Origin: Haemophilus sp. CCUG 60358
Lineage (GTDB): Bacteria; Pseudomonadota; Gammaproteobacteria; Enterobacterales; Pasteurellaceae
Length of the DNA: 64,000 nucleotides
NCBI RefSeq assembly: GCF_001679485.1
Contig: NZ_LZOZ01000015.1
Location: forward strand, 76,215 to 140,214
Direction: 5' to 3'
Shown: positions 39,059 to 47,847 of the stretch, one piece after another
Layout of the letters: the number at the start of each line of letters is the position of its first letter
Position numbering within the stretch: the first letter of the stretch is position 1
Notes under the pieces: generated by a model
The model's database searches: none
What the model was told of the DNA's origin: nothing
Seen by the model: only the letters and a program-made list of their open reading frames with translations
Program-made: the position numbers and the translations under genes

Positions 39059-41077
39059 ATGGCAGAAACACAAAAACAACCAAGTGTTATCCGTTTTGAA
39101 CAAGAAGTAGCGGCAAAAAATTATGAAGCAGCTTGCGTGGAATTGCTCGATATTTTAAGCAAAATAGATAGTAATTTTGGCGGTGTAGAAGGTATTGAAA
39201 TTGATTATCCTAATCAATTAAATGATGAATTAGTACAAGAGAAGATCAAGCATTTTTGTACCCGTGTAGCGGTAGCGATAAGTGAGTTATTTTCTGATCC
39301 TCAATTAGATATTTCTGAAGGTGGTGCACAACGTTTCTTAACCTTACAACGTTGGATTAACATGATTTTTGCATCATCGCCATTTGTAAATGCCGATCAT
39401 GTATTGCAAACCTATAACCGTAATCCAGATAAGGCTAATTTATCCGATTTCCACTTGGATAATTCTAGATCATCATTAATTAAATTTTATATTTTGTATT
39501 TGCCAGAATCGAATATAAATATCAATCTCGATGCTTTATGGAATTTAGGCCCTGAATTATGTGCATCCCTTTGTTTTGCCTTGCAATCACCTCGTTTTAT
39601 CGCGACAGATCAAGCTTTTTCTAAACGTAGTACCATTTTACAATGGTTCCCTGAAAAATTAGCAACGATTGAAAACTTAAATAATGTACCAAGTGCAATT
39701 TCACATGATGTGTATATGCATTGCAGCTACGATATTGCTGAAAATAAACACTGGGTGAAAAAAGCATTAAACCAAGTTATTCGTCGTCACCTATTACAAG
39801 GTGGGTGGACTGATCGCAATGTCACTAAATTAGGTGAACGTAATGGCAAACCTGTCATGGTTGTATTATTGGAGCATTTCCATTCATCTCATTCAATTTA
39901 CCGTACGCATTCCACTTCAATGATTGCTGCGCGTGAGCATTTTCATTTAATTGGTGTAGGTAATGAAGCTGTAGACGAAGCGGGACAAGCGGTGTTTGAT
40001 GAATTCCATTTATTAAAAGGTGATAATATTTTTGATAAATTGAATGGATTAAAAGATATTTGCGAAAAAAATGGTGCTGCGGTTCTTTATATGCCAAGTA
40101 TTGGTATGGATTTAACCACCATTTTTGCAAGTAACACGCGTCTTGCACCAGTTCAAGTGATTGCTTTAGGCCATCCAGCTACAACCCATTCTGATTTTAT
40201 TGAATATGTAATAGTGGAAGATGATTATGTTGGTTCTGAAAAATGTTTCAGTGAGCAATTATTGCGTTTACCAAAAGATGCTCTGCCTTATGTGCCTTCA
40301 GCGCTTGCGCCACAACACGTAGAATATCGTTTACGTGAAAATCCTGAAGTCGTGAATATTGGTATTGCTTCTACCACAATGAAGCTTAACCCCTATTTCT
40401 TAGCAGCATTAAAGGCTATTCGTGATCGTGCGAATGTTAAGGTTCATTTCCACTTTGCTTTAGGTCAATCCAGTGGTGTGACACATCCTTACGTTGAGCG
40501 TTTTATTAAATCTTATTTAGGCAATGATGTGACAGCTCATCCACATGCACCTTATGATCAATATCTTCGTATTTTGCATAACTGCGATATGATGGTGAAT
40601 CCATTCCCATTCGGGAATACGAATGGCATTATTGATATGGTGACATTAGGTTTAGTGGGGGTATGTAAAACGGGTGCAGAAGTTCACGAACATATTGATG
40701 AAGGGTTATTTAAGCGTTTAGGTTTACCGGAATGGTTAATTGCAAATACGGTAGATGAATATGTTGAACGTGCTATTCGTTTAGCAGAAAACCATCAAGA
40801 ACGTTTAGAACTTCGCCGTCATATCATTGAAAATAATGGTTTACAAACCTTATTTACAGGCGATCCAAGCCCAATGGGTAAAGTATTACTTGAAAAATTT
40901 GAGGAATGGAAAGCGGCAAATTTAGCTGAAAAGCCAAAGAAAAAAGCAACTAAATCCGCAACGACAAAAGAGAAGACAACAAAGTCTACCACAGCAAAGA
41001 AAAGTGCGGTCAAATCTGAAGGTGAATCTGAGCCGAAAAAAACGGTAAAGAAAACCACGAAAAAAGCAGATAAATAA
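39059..41077 (+). CDS. ngt: Cytoplasmic protein N-glycosyltransferase (HMW1C/NGT family)
   Basis: This GT41 enzyme attaches glucose to asparagine in N-X-S/T sites of proteins, typically autotransporter or two-partner adhesins, in the cytoplasm. The first ~620 residues follow A. pleuropneumoniae NGT closely: LLEHFHSSHSIYRTHSTSMI, YMPSIGMDLTTIFASNTRLA, IGIASTTMKLNPYFL and NPFPFGNTNGIIDMVTLG. Residues ~625-672 are an added tail with 18 lysines in 48 positions (KPKKKATKSATT, KKTVKKTTKK), not seen in that relative. Clear site AAAGGAATTTAG before the ATG. Likely substrates in this window are CdiA/TpsA-type exoproteins. Confidence 0.93.
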   Translation: MAETQKQPSVIRFEQEVAAKNYEAACVELLDILSKIDSNFGGVEGIEIDYPNQLNDELVQEKIKHFCTRVAVAISELFSDPQLDISEGGAQRFLTLQRWINMIFASSPFVNADHVLQTYNRNPDKANLSDFHLDNSRSSLIKFYILYLPESNININLDALWNLGPELCASLCFALQSPRFIATDQAFSKRSTILQWFPEKLATIENLNNVPSAISHDVYMHCSYDIAENKHWVKKALNQVIRRHLLQGGWTDRNVTKLGERNGKPVMVVLLEHFHSSHSIYRTHSTSMIAAREHFHLIGVGNEAVDEAGQAVFDEFHLLKGDNIFDKLNGLKDICEKNGAAVLYMPSIGMDLTTIFASNTRLAPVQVIALGHPATTHSDFIEYVIVEDDYVGSEKCFSEQLLRLPKDALPYVPSALAPQHVEYRLRENPEVVNIGIASTTMKLNPYFLAALKAIRDRANVKVHFHFALGQSSGVTHPYVERFIKSYLGNDVTAHPHAPYDQYLRILHNCDMMVNPFPFGNTNGIIDMVTLGLVGVCKTGAEVHEHIDEGLFKRLGLPEWLIANTVDEYVERAIRLAENHQERLELRRHIIENNGLQTLFTGDPSPMGKVLLEKFEEWKAANLAEKPKKKATKSATTKEKTTKSTTAKKSAVKSEGESEPKKTVKKTTKKADK

Positions 41078-41083
41078 TCAATA

Positions 41084-41106
41084 AATCCCCGAAAGGGGAT
41101 TTTTTA
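41084..41106 (+). terminator. ngt terminator
   Basis: AATCCCC / GGGGATT stem with a GAAA tetraloop and a T run; begins shortly after the ngt stop. Confidence 0.9.
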
Positions 41107-41215
41107 TTGAGAAAAATTAAACAAAGTCTCATTTTTTTTAAAAAAACTTGATTTTGTAGCATAAAGCCTGTAATTAATAGACCCATTCAACACAACATAA
41201 AATAAGGAAAAACTC

Positions 41216-42331
41216 ATGAAAAACGTCGGTTTTATCGGTTGGCGCGGAATGGTCGGTTCCGTATTAATGGATCGTATGGTGCAAGAGCAAGATTTTGCCA
41301 ATATTAATCCAGTTTTCTTCACCACTTCTCAAGCAGGTCAAAAAGCCCCTGTATTTGCAGGAAAAGAGGCAGGTGAGCTTAAAAATGCATTCGACATTGA
41401 AGAACTTAAAAAATTAGACATTATCGTGACCTGCCAAGGTGGCGATTATACCAATGAAGTCTATCCAAAATTAAAAGCAACAGGTTGGGACGGTTATTGG
41501 GTTGATGCTGCTTCTGCACTACGTATGAAAGATGATGCGATTATCGTGCTTGATCCGGTAAACCAACACGTGATTTCTGAAGGCTTGAAAAAAAGTATTA
41601 AAACTTTCGTAGGTGGTAACTGTACCGTGAGCTTAATGTTGATGGCTATCGGTGGTTTATTTGAAAAAGATTTAGTGGAATGGGTATCTGTCGCAACTTA
41701 TCAAGCGGCTTCAGGTGCAGGCGCAAAAAATATGCGTGAATTGCTTTCACAAATGGGTTTATTAGAACAAGCGGTTTCAAGTGAATTAAAAGACCCTGCT
41801 TCGTCAATTTTAGATATTGAACGTAAAGTGACAGCAGAAATGCGTTCTGATAGCTTCCCAACGGATAACTTTGGTGCGGCATTAGGTGGTAGCTTAATCC
41901 CTTGGATTGACAAACTTCTCCCAGAAACAGGACAAACTAAAGAAGAATGGAAAGGCTATGCAGAAACCAACAAAATCTTAGGTTTAAGCGACAATCCAAT
42001 TCCTGTTGATGGTTTATGCGTACGTATCGGTGCATTACGTTGCCACAGCCAAGCATTCACTATCAAATTGAAAAAAGACTTACCATTAGAAGAAATTGAA
42101 CAAATTTTAGCATCTCACAATGAATGGGTGAAAGTGATTCCAAATGACAAAGAAACCACATTACGTGAATTAACCCCAGCTAAAGTAACAGGTACATTAA
42201 GCGTACCAGTTGGTCGTTTACGTAAATTGGCAATGGGTCCGGAATACTTAGCGGCATTCACTGTAGGTGACCAATTATTATGGGGGGCTGCAGAGCCAGT
42301 TCGCCGTATCTTAAAACAATTGGTGGCATAA
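41216..42331 (+). CDS. asd: Aspartate-semialdehyde dehydrogenase
   Basis: Asd makes aspartate semialdehyde from aspartyl phosphate with NADPH, feeding lysine/diaminopimelate, threonine and methionine. The 371 residues start with the NADP motif [18 protein letters not shown], hold the catalytic cysteine in [10 protein letters not shown], and the [16 protein letters not shown] substrate region. Site AAGGAAAAACTC before the ATG. The gene stands alone with its own terminator. Confidence 0.96.
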   Translation: MKNVGFIGWRGMVGSVLMDRMVQEQDFANINPVFFTTSQAGQKAPVFAGKEAGELKNAFDIEELKKLDIIVTCQGGDYTNEVYPKLKATGWDGYWVDAASALRMKDDAIIVLDPVNQHVISEGLKKSIKTFVGGNCTVSLMLMAIGGLFEKDLVEWVSVATYQAASGAGAKNMRELLSQMGLLEQAVSSELKDPASSILDIERKVTAEMRSDSFPTDNFGAALGGSLIPWIDKLLPETGQTKEEWKGYAETNKILGLSDNPIPVDGLCVRIGALRCHSQAFTIKLKKDLPLEEIEQILASHNEWVKVIPNDKETTLRELTPAKVTGTLSVPVGRLRKLAMGPEYLAAFTVGDQLLWGAAEPVRRILKQLVA

Positions 42332-42346
42332 GTTTTACTTTCACTA

Positions 42347-42372
42347 CAAAGGGCGTATTTACTACGCCCTTT
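42347..42372. terminator. asd terminator
   Basis: AAAGGGCGTA / TACGCCCTTT stem with loop TTTAC, ending in TTTT. The pldB start follows 14 bases later. Confidence 0.88.
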
Positions 42373-42385
42373 TCATTAGAAAATT

Positions 42386-43321
42386 ATGATCAGAGAACCT
42401 CATTTTCATCAATTTGCTCTTGCAGAGTTATTGCCTTTTTTTGAGCAATTTCCGACGCAATATCTTTCTGGTGAACGAAATATCAAATTAGCTTATCGTC
42501 ATTTTGTTCAGCCTGAAAGCGAGGTCAGAAAATTGATGATTTTGGTGAATGGTCGAGCAGAAAATATGCTGAAATGGACTGAATTGGCTTATGATTTTTA
42601 CCAACAAGGTTATGATGTTTTGCTTTTTGATCATCGAGGACAAGGCTATTCACAGCGTATTATTCCTCAAAAAGGGCATTTAGATGAGTTTCGTTTTTAT
42701 ACCGATGATATGGCAAAAATCATTGAAAAAGCGACCGCACTTTATGCTTATCAAGCGCAATATATTCTCGCACATTCTCTCGGCGCTTTGATTTCCACCT
42801 ATTATCTGGCCAATTATGATCATCATATTAAAAAGGCTGTGCTTTCTTCGCCTTTCTTTGGCGTTCCCATGAAACATCCGTTACGAGATGAAGTCATCAT
42901 TGCAACGATGATGGCATTTGGTCAAGGTCATCGTTATGTTTTTGGCAAAGGACATTACAAACCGGCAGATTTAAACCTTAATGAACTTAGCCATTCTAAA
43001 ACGCGAATGAAATGGATGAACCGAGTTAATCGAAAACGCGCTGATATTCACTTAGGCGGCCCGACTTTCCGTTGGGTACATTTGTGTTTAAATGCAATCA
43101 AAGCGCTTCCTAAAATCATCCCAAGAATAGAAACACCTGTGCTTATCTTACAAGCGGAAAAGGAAAAGATTGTAGATAACAAAAATCTTGAAAAATTGAC
43201 CGCACTTTTTCCGCATGCAGAATCCATGCTTGTACCTCAAGCAAAACATGAAATTCTTTTTGAAAAGGATAACGTGAGAAAAGCCGTGCTTAAGCGTGTG
43301 AATCAATTTCTTCATTCTTAA
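42386..43321 (+). CDS. pldB: Lysophospholipase L2 (alpha/beta hydrolase)
   Basis: An alpha/beta-hydrolase of 311 residues in the PldB family, which hydrolyses lysophospholipids at the inner membrane. Visible marks: LMILVNGRAENMLKWTELA, the LLFDHRGQGYSQR turn, the nucleophile serine in ILAHSLGALIS, and the late histidine in PQAKHEILFE. There is no signal peptide. Two exact uptake sequence cores (42735, 43198) are inside the gene. It follows asd but a terminator separates them. Confidence 0.88.
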   Translation: MIREPHFHQFALAELLPFFEQFPTQYLSGERNIKLAYRHFVQPESEVRKLMILVNGRAENMLKWTELAYDFYQQGYDVLLFDHRGQGYSQRIIPQKGHLDEFRFYTDDMAKIIEKATALYAYQAQYILAHSLGALISTYYLANYDHHIKKAVLSSPFFGVPMKHPLRDEVIIATMMAFGQGHRYVFGKGHYKPADLNLNELSHSKTRMKWMNRVNRKRADIHLGGPTFRWVHLCLNAIKALPKIIPRIETPVLILQAEKEKIVDNKNLEKLTALFPHAESMLVPQAKHEILFEKDNVRKAVLKRVNQFLHS

Positions 43322-43392
43322 AGTTGTTTTTTAATCTGCATCAAGTTTTCATCAAATTTTATTAAAAACATCGCTTAAATCTTTACTCGTAC

Positions 43393-43425
43393 TAAATAAG
43401 TGGTATCTTTATAACCGCTTATTTA
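43393..43425 (+). other. Hairpins between pldB and the DASS transporter
   Basis: TAAATAAGTGGT faces ACCGCTTATTTA with one G-U pair and a 9-base loop. A second small hairpin, TCACGG / CCGTGA, follows at ~43436-43454. They lie in the 170 bases before the transporter gene and may end the pldB transcript or form its leader. No T run is present. Confidence 0.4.
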
Positions 43426-43491
43426 ATCGATTGCGTCACGGTCGTTATCCGTGATGAATTATTTTTTGTTCATTTATCTAGGAGTTATCCT

Positions 43492-44946
43492 ATGGAAAGT
43501 AAAATTCCAGCAGTAGAAGTCAAACTTGGCTTTAAATGGCAGGGGCTGCTGATAGCCGTCATCATTGGTTTAGGGATTTGGTTAATCCCGACACCAGAAG
43601 GTTTATCCGCTAAAGCCTGGGGAATGCTAGCACTGTTTGTGGCAACCATTGTAGCTATTATCGCGAAAGCCATGCCTATGGGTGCTGCAACCTTGGTGGC
43701 ATTGGTGATCAGTGGATTAACTGGACTTACACCAATTTCGCCAAAACAAGGTGATGTTGGTATGTTATCCGGATTTGCTAATGGCACAATTTGGTTGATT
43801 GCTATTGCCATGTTTTTATCTCGCGCGGTGATTAAAACCGGTTTAGGTAAACGTATCGCGCTGTACTTCGTTGGTCGTTTTGGTAAAAAAATGATGGGCG
43901 TGGCTTATGGTATGGCGTTAGCTGATGTTGTTATCGGTCCGGGGATTCCTTCGGCTTCTGCGCGTGGGGGCGGTATTATGTACCCAATTATGCAATCTAT
44001 TGCTGATGCGTATGAGTCTAAACCTGGTCCAACCGCTCGTCGTGCTGGTGCATTCTTAGCGATTGTTGTCTCTCAAATCGATACCATTATTTGTACTATG
44101 TTCTTAACTGCGATGGCGGGTAACCCGTTAATTGCAGAACTTGCGAAAAGCCAAGGTGTAGAAATCACTTGGATGACATGGTTCTTAGGGGCGATCGTAC
44201 CAGGTATTGTGAGCTTAATCGTCTTGCCTTATTTCGTGTATTTAATTTATCCGCCAGAATTAAAAGATACGCCTAAAATGGCAGAAATGGCACGTGAAGA
44301 ATTAAAAAGCATGGGCCCAATGAGCAAAGCGGAATGGATTCTTGCCCTAGACTTTATCCTTCTTTTATTCCTCTGGACGGTGGGTGATTTAGTCTTCCAT
44401 ATTCCTGCAACAATTTCAGCGTTTATCGGTTTAGTTATTTTATTATTAACCAATATTATGAGCTGGAAAAATATCGTGGCAGAAACCACTGCATGGGATA
44501 CGATGTTCTGGTTTGCGGTATTGGTGATGATGGCAAATGCACTTAACAAATACGGTGCAATCACTTGGATTTCCACCCACATTTCCTCATCTGTAGGCGG
44601 TTTCAGCTGGCCAGTTGCCTTTACTATTTTAGTGTTGGTGTATTTCTATACCCGCTATTTCTTTGCTTCAGCCATGGCGCATATTTCCGCAATGTATCTC
44701 GCTTTCGTGGCAGCGGCTATCGCAGTGGGTACACCACCAATCATTGCTGCAATTGGTTTAGGTTACACTTCAACATTATCCATGAGCTTAACGCAATATG
44801 CAGGTGGTCCTGGTCCAGCACTATACGGTTCAGGTTATAACTCAACCGGTCAATGGTGGGGCGTGAGCTTTATTGTTTCCATCCTCTCATTAGTGATTTG
44901 GTTTGGTGTGGGTGGATTATGGATGAAACTCCTTGGCTGGTGGTAA
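43492..44946 (+). CDS. DASS-family anion transporter (CitT/2-oxoglutarate-malate type)
   Basis: A 484-residue inner-membrane protein with 12 or more hydrophobic segments from the divalent anion:sodium symporter family. Family marks are VVIGPGIPSASARGGGIMYP in the first half and LTQYAGGPGPALYGSG near the end. It is closest in feel to the CitT/TtdT/YbhI exchangers for citrate, tartrate, succinate, malate or 2-oxoglutarate. The substrate cannot be told from the sequence. No citrate lyase or similar genes are nearby. Site CTAGGAGTTATCC before the ATG. Confidence 0.87.
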   Translation: MESKIPAVEVKLGFKWQGLLIAVIIGLGIWLIPTPEGLSAKAWGMLALFVATIVAIIAKAMPMGAATLVALVISGLTGLTPISPKQGDVGMLSGFANGTIWLIAIAMFLSRAVIKTGLGKRIALYFVGRFGKKMMGVAYGMALADVVIGPGIPSASARGGGIMYPIMQSIADAYESKPGPTARRAGAFLAIVVSQIDTIICTMFLTAMAGNPLIAELAKSQGVEITWMTWFLGAIVPGIVSLIVLPYFVYLIYPPELKDTPKMAEMAREELKSMGPMSKAEWILALDFILLLFLWTVGDLVFHIPATISAFIGLVILLLTNIMSWKNIVAETTAWDTMFWFAVLVMMANALNKYGAITWISTHISSSVGGFSWPVAFTILVLVYFYTRYFFASAMAHISAMYLAFVAAAIAVGTPPIIAAIGLGYTSTLSMSLTQYAGGPGPALYGSGYNSTGQWWGVSFIVSILSLVIWFGVGGLWMKLLGWW

Positions 44947-44979
44947 TCCTTATTAATTCATAAATAATCCCTAAAAAAC

Positions 44980-45014
44980 GACCGCACTTTGATTTGTATC
45001 TCAAAAGTGCGGTC
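44980..45014. terminator. Facing uptake-sequence terminator
   Basis: GACCGCACTTTGA (44980-44992) faces TCAAAAGTGCGGTC (45001-45014), then ATTTTT. It separates the convergent DASS transporter and the lipoprotein gene. Confidence 0.85.
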
Positions 45015-45034
45015 ATTTTTATCTGTATTTTAAA

Positions 45035-45337
45035 TTAATCATCCCAGTCGTCATCCCAATCACGGTGTTTTCTGTGGTGGTGATGTCTTTTATGTTTTTT
45101 ATGATGGCGATATTCTCTGTCATCGTAGTCTCCGCCTTTATTCACTTGGCTACCGATTACACCACCTAATGCTGCGCCGCCGAGTGTTGTGGCAATATCA
45201 CCACCCAATAAACCACCGGCTACACCACCGATTGCTGCACCTGTTGCAGTATGACGTTGTTGTCTGTCCATTTCACAAGCGGTTAAGCTTCCTGCTAATG
45301 CAACAATCACTAACCCTTTCATTAATTTAGATTTCAT
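45035..45337 (-). CDS. Glycine-zipper lipoprotein with His-rich tail
   Basis: A 100-residue predicted lipoprotein: signal peptide with lipobox ALAGSLTAC (cysteine 21), then a glycine-zipper 2TM segment (ATGAAIGGVAGGLLGG, then TLGGAALGGVIGS), as in 17-kDa surface antigen and SlyB/OsmB-like proteins. The last 30 residues are His/Lys/Asp-rich (HHKKHKRHHHH, DWDDDWDD), which could bind metal ions. On the minus strand, two small hairpins lie in the 5' region (45362-45391, 45397-45415). The function is unknown; an envelope role is likely. Confidence 0.8.
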   Translation of the reverse strand: MKSKLMKGLVIVALAGSLTACEMDRQQRHTATGAAIGGVAGGLLGGDIATTLGGAALGGVIGSQVNKGGDYDDREYRHHKKHKRHHHHRKHRDWDDDWDD

Positions 45338-45589
45338 AAATCTACTCCTCTATTTTTGTCGGGATTGCTTGCCTCAGCACTTATGCAATCCGGCGTGTAA
45401 AAGTATTCCTTTTACGATTGCTTTGACTGTTTGGAAAATTAGTTAGTTCAAATGGCTTGTTCAATTGGTTTAAGAATGAACAATTTTTGGTATGATTGTG
45501 AAGAGGTTCTATTGGTGATTAAATAGGATGTTGTAAAATCTATTTTCACTAATTGAAGTTAAATTTTAATGAATGAAATGAGCACTAAA

Positions 45590-45834
45590 ATGAAAAAAGC
45601 CATATTAATCATTATAAATATTCTTACTTTATCTAGTTGTAGTATAGATCAAGATGATTATCTTGTCAGATGGTGGAATGGTAACATTCCAACGAAATTA
45701 TCTGATAAAGAAAAAAACATACAGGATATTTGTTGTGAAGAAACAAAATATTTACCGGAAAATACTGAAGAGGAAAGGGAAAAATCGAACCTGTAATTAA
45801 TCAAATGCTTAAGAAAAAAGGAATTTGGGATTAG
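45590..45834 (+). pseudogene. Small lipoprotein, copy 1, frameshifted
   Basis: The frame starts MKKAILIIINILTLSSC, a signal peptide with lipobox cysteine, and continues LVRWWNGNIP. It stops early after EEREK. If one base is restored in the A tract at 45780-45784, the frame continues KIEPVINQMLKKKGIWD to a TAG at 45834, a natural-looking end. I therefore read it as a gene broken by a one-base deletion. Copies 2 and 3 (46687, 46963) share the WNG and EER parts. The AT-rich base use differs from the core genes to the left. Confidence 0.65.
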
Positions 45835-45927
45835 ATAGCAAGGTCGAGTGTACCTGTTTTTTATATTTATTCTTGAATTTTTTATTTACACAGCTTAAAA
45901 CAATAATTTGAATTTCTCGAGGAAAAC

Positions 45928-46161
45928 ATGCTTAATAAGATTAGAAAAAACTCATGGTTTAGCAACTTAGTGTTGTTTTCTCTTTTATATTTATTGTTTA
46001 TCTCTAGAGATATAATTTTCTCTCTATTTATATATTTTAAGTTTAATGAAGTGTATTGGAATTCAGATGCATTTAAAGATGCATTGACCCCAACATTAGT
46101 TATGTATTTACCTCTTAGTTTTCTTGATTTTTCAATAAAATATTATAAAAGAAAAAAATAA
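45928..46161 (+). CDS. Small two-helix membrane protein
   Basis: Not recognised. 77 residues with two hydrophobic segments (about 13-36 and 52-66) and a KYYKRKK end. It has a GAGGAA site before the ATG. It follows the first lipoprotein copy. It has the same size and layout as the proteins at 46462, 46736 and 47220. I infer an inner-membrane protein, perhaps an immunity protein, from its place in a CDI-linked island. Confidence 0.55.
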   Translation: MLNKIRKNSWFSNLVLFSLLYLLFISRDIIFSLFIYFKFNEVYWNSDAFKDALTPTLVMYLPLSFLDFSIKYYKRKK

Positions 46162-46222
46162 AAAGTATTATAAATGTACTAAGTTTTTTGTTTTAATGGA
46201 GTTGATTTTATTAATTTTACCT

Positions 46223-46465
46223 ATGAAAGATAATGAATTAGATATTACAAGTCATATTTTTCTCTATAACGAGTTTGTCCATAAAATGGAGAAAGATTAT
46301 GGTCATTTAGATAGTTGGCTTAATATGGAAATATTAAATGCCTTAGCTCTTGATGAGTGGGAGATGGTAGGAAGACCTGAAGAATGGGATGATTGGAGGG
46401 ATTTCTATCAGGAAAAAGCATTAAATTTAGTAAAACTATTTTTTAGTGATAGGCTTAGAAAATGA
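46223..46465 (+). CDS. Small acidic protein of unknown function
   Basis: Not recognised. About 80 residues from the ATG at 46223 (MKDNELDITSHIFLYNEF); an in-frame ATG at 46196 would add nine residues. It is soluble, acidic and rich in aromatic residues (LALDEWEMVGRPEEWDDW). Its TGA overlaps the ATG of the next gene (ATGA), so the two are translationally coupled. A role as an immunity protein is possible by context only. Confidence 0.5.
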   Translation: MKDNELDITSHIFLYNEFVHKMEKDYGHLDSWLNMEILNALALDEWEMVGRPEEWDDWRDFYQEKALNLVKLFFSDRLRK

Positions 46466-46674
46466 TAAAGAAGAAAAATAAATGTTTTAAAAGGTTAATT
46501 AGAAACCTTTTTATTATTTTAATTATCAGTGAGATTGGTATTATTTATAGTGTTTTAAAACACGATAGCTTTTCTTATCTTATAGATAATTTTATAAAAA
46601 TTAATCTTAACTTTTTAGAATATATGATTTCAGGTTTTTTAATTTTAAGTTTGTATGATATATTTAATATATAA
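46462..46674 (+). CDS. Small two-helix membrane protein, coupled to upstream gene
   Basis: Not recognised. 70 residues with a basic N-terminus (MIKKKNKCFKRLIRN), two hydrophobic segments (about 15-31 and 52-68), and a short loop. The ATG overlaps the stop of 46223-46465 by four bases. Same layout as its neighbours in the array. Confidence 0.5.
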   Translation: MIKKKNKCFKRLIRNLFIILIISEIGIIYSVLKHDSFSYLIDNFIKINLNFLEYMISGFLILSLYDIFNI

Positions 46675-46686
46675 AAGGAATATTCT

Positions 46687-46728
46687 TTAGAGGAAAGGAG
46701 AAAGGTGGAATCTATACTTACCATCTAA
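46687..46728 (+). pseudogene. Small lipoprotein, copy 2, 3' remnant only
   Basis: The frame reads EERRKVESILTI and stop. It matches the EERE-K-E-I end of copies 1 and 3. The rest of the gene is missing. It sits directly before a two-helix membrane protein gene, as the other copies do. Confidence 0.45.
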
Positions 46729-46735
46729 ATAAATA

Positions 46736-46927
46736 ATGATTTTAAAAATATTAAAATTTTTTATAGCTGTTACATTCATTTTTTTCTTGTTTATGGTGAT
46801 AGTTCAGTTAGATATGGGAAGGAATAATTTGCAATATGCAGTTCTTATGAAAGAAGCTTTACTTATGTCTCTAAAATTTCAGGTGGTTGCTTTGCCGATA
46901 TATCTTCTCTTTTTTAAGCGAGATTAG
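46736..46927 (+). CDS. Small two-helix membrane protein
   Basis: Not recognised. 63 residues: hydrophobic segment 5-26, a short hydrophilic loop with DMGRNNLQYAVLMKEAL, a second segment (~45-60), ending FKRD. It starts 8 bases after the lipoprotein remnant. A possible paralogue of the proteins at 45928 and 47220. Confidence 0.5.
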   Translation: MILKILKFFIAVTFIFFLFMVIVQLDMGRNNLQYAVLMKEALLMSLKFQVVALPIYLLFFKRD

Positions 46928-46962
46928 AGTAGTTGAAATGAAAAAATATTTTGGAGATAAAA

Positions 46963-47187
46963 ATGAACAAGATCAATCTCAGTCTCTTTTTACTTTGTAG
47001 TATTTTGACTGCATGTGTTTCTTCTAATAGTTATTTTGTTCGGTTCTGGAATGGGGATGTGATACCTGAAAGGCCATATGAGGAACAAAAAATTTTTGAA
47101 TAATGTTATGAGAAATATAAAAATCTTCCTGATAAGACAAATGAGGAACGAGAGGTCATAAGTTTGAAAGTTATGGACTGTATTTAA
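46963..47187 (+). pseudogene. Small lipoprotein, copy 3, interrupted by a stop codon
   Basis: Frame from the ATG at 46963: MNKINLSLFLLCSILTAC (signal peptide, lipobox LTAC), then YFVRFWNGDV. A TAA at 47101-47103 stops it after 46 residues. Reading through, the frame continues CYEKYKNLPDKTNEEREV to a stop at 47187, matching copy 1. GGAG precedes the ATG. It is most likely a nonsense-inactivated gene; a short lipopeptide could still be made. Confidence 0.65.
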
Positions 47188-47219
47188 CATGATAAATTAA
47201 AAGAAAAAGAGAAGTAGGT

Positions 47220-47432
47220 ATGAGATATTTATTACTTATTTTAAAAAGATCTTTTTTGATGACTATCATTCTGCAACTTATTTTTTATATAAATGCATGG
47301 TTTATTACAGGTAATGTTGATCAGATTGATTTTTTTGTAAGTAAAGAGCATTTATTCTTTAGTTTAAAGATATGGCTTTCTCTATTTGTTTTATTTTTAT
47401 TAATATATTCTTTAGGTAATAATAAATATTAA
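47220..47432 (+). CDS. Small two-helix membrane protein
   Basis: Not recognised. 70 residues with two hydrophobic segments (about 12-30 and 48-64) joined by a loop with GNVDQIDFFVSKEHLFF. It follows the third lipoprotein copy by about 30 bases, with AGAAGTAGGT before the ATG. Same layout as the other small membrane proteins here. Confidence 0.5.
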   Translation: MRYLLLILKRSFLMTIILQLIFYINAWFITGNVDQIDFFVSKEHLFFSLKIWLSLFVLFLLIYSLGNNKY

Positions 47433-47475
47433 TGACTTACTGATGATGCAAGAATGAGATAATTAAGGTGTGACA

Positions 47476-47817
47476 ATGTTTTATTTATTAGAAGAATATG
47501 AAGATGAATTGTTATGGTCTGGGGATATATTTAGAGTTTTTATCCAGAATAAGGGTGAGAATTATTACACAGATCGAGTCGTGGACTTTATTATCTTTGA
47601 AACAGAGGATGTTGACAGACCGCTTGGATTGTTATCTATATCTGGTTATAAGGCTGGAAAAATAGCGCTTATCTTTCCTAAAGAGGCTTTTAAAAAAGAC
47701 GCAATTTATTCTTTAGATAAGAATTGGATAGAAAAAAACATATATGATTATTTATATCTAAACAAAGAGTGTGACAAAGTTTTTATATCAAAAAATGATT
47801 CAATACTTCCATTCTAA
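47476..47817 (+). CDS. Imm45-like immunity protein
   Basis: A cytoplasmic protein of about 113 residues. RVVDFIIFETEDVDRPLGLL, SISGYKAGKIALIFPKEA and the late NWIEKNIYDYLY resemble the Imm45 family of polymorphic-toxin immunity proteins, recognised from memory of the GLL..SGYKAG..PKEA pattern. I give the ATG at 47476 (MFYLLEEYEDELLW); a GTG six bases earlier is in frame. No toxin gene is beside it; it lies upstream of cdiB. It would protect against a toxin no longer encoded here. Confidence 0.6.
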   Translation: MFYLLEEYEDELLWSGDIFRVFIQNKGENYYTDRVVDFIIFETEDVDRPLGLLSISGYKAGKIALIFPKEAFKKDAIYSLDKNWIEKNIYDYLYLNKECDKVFISKNDSILPF

Positions 47818-47847
47818 TAGCTCTTATACAAAAGAAATTGTTGGATT

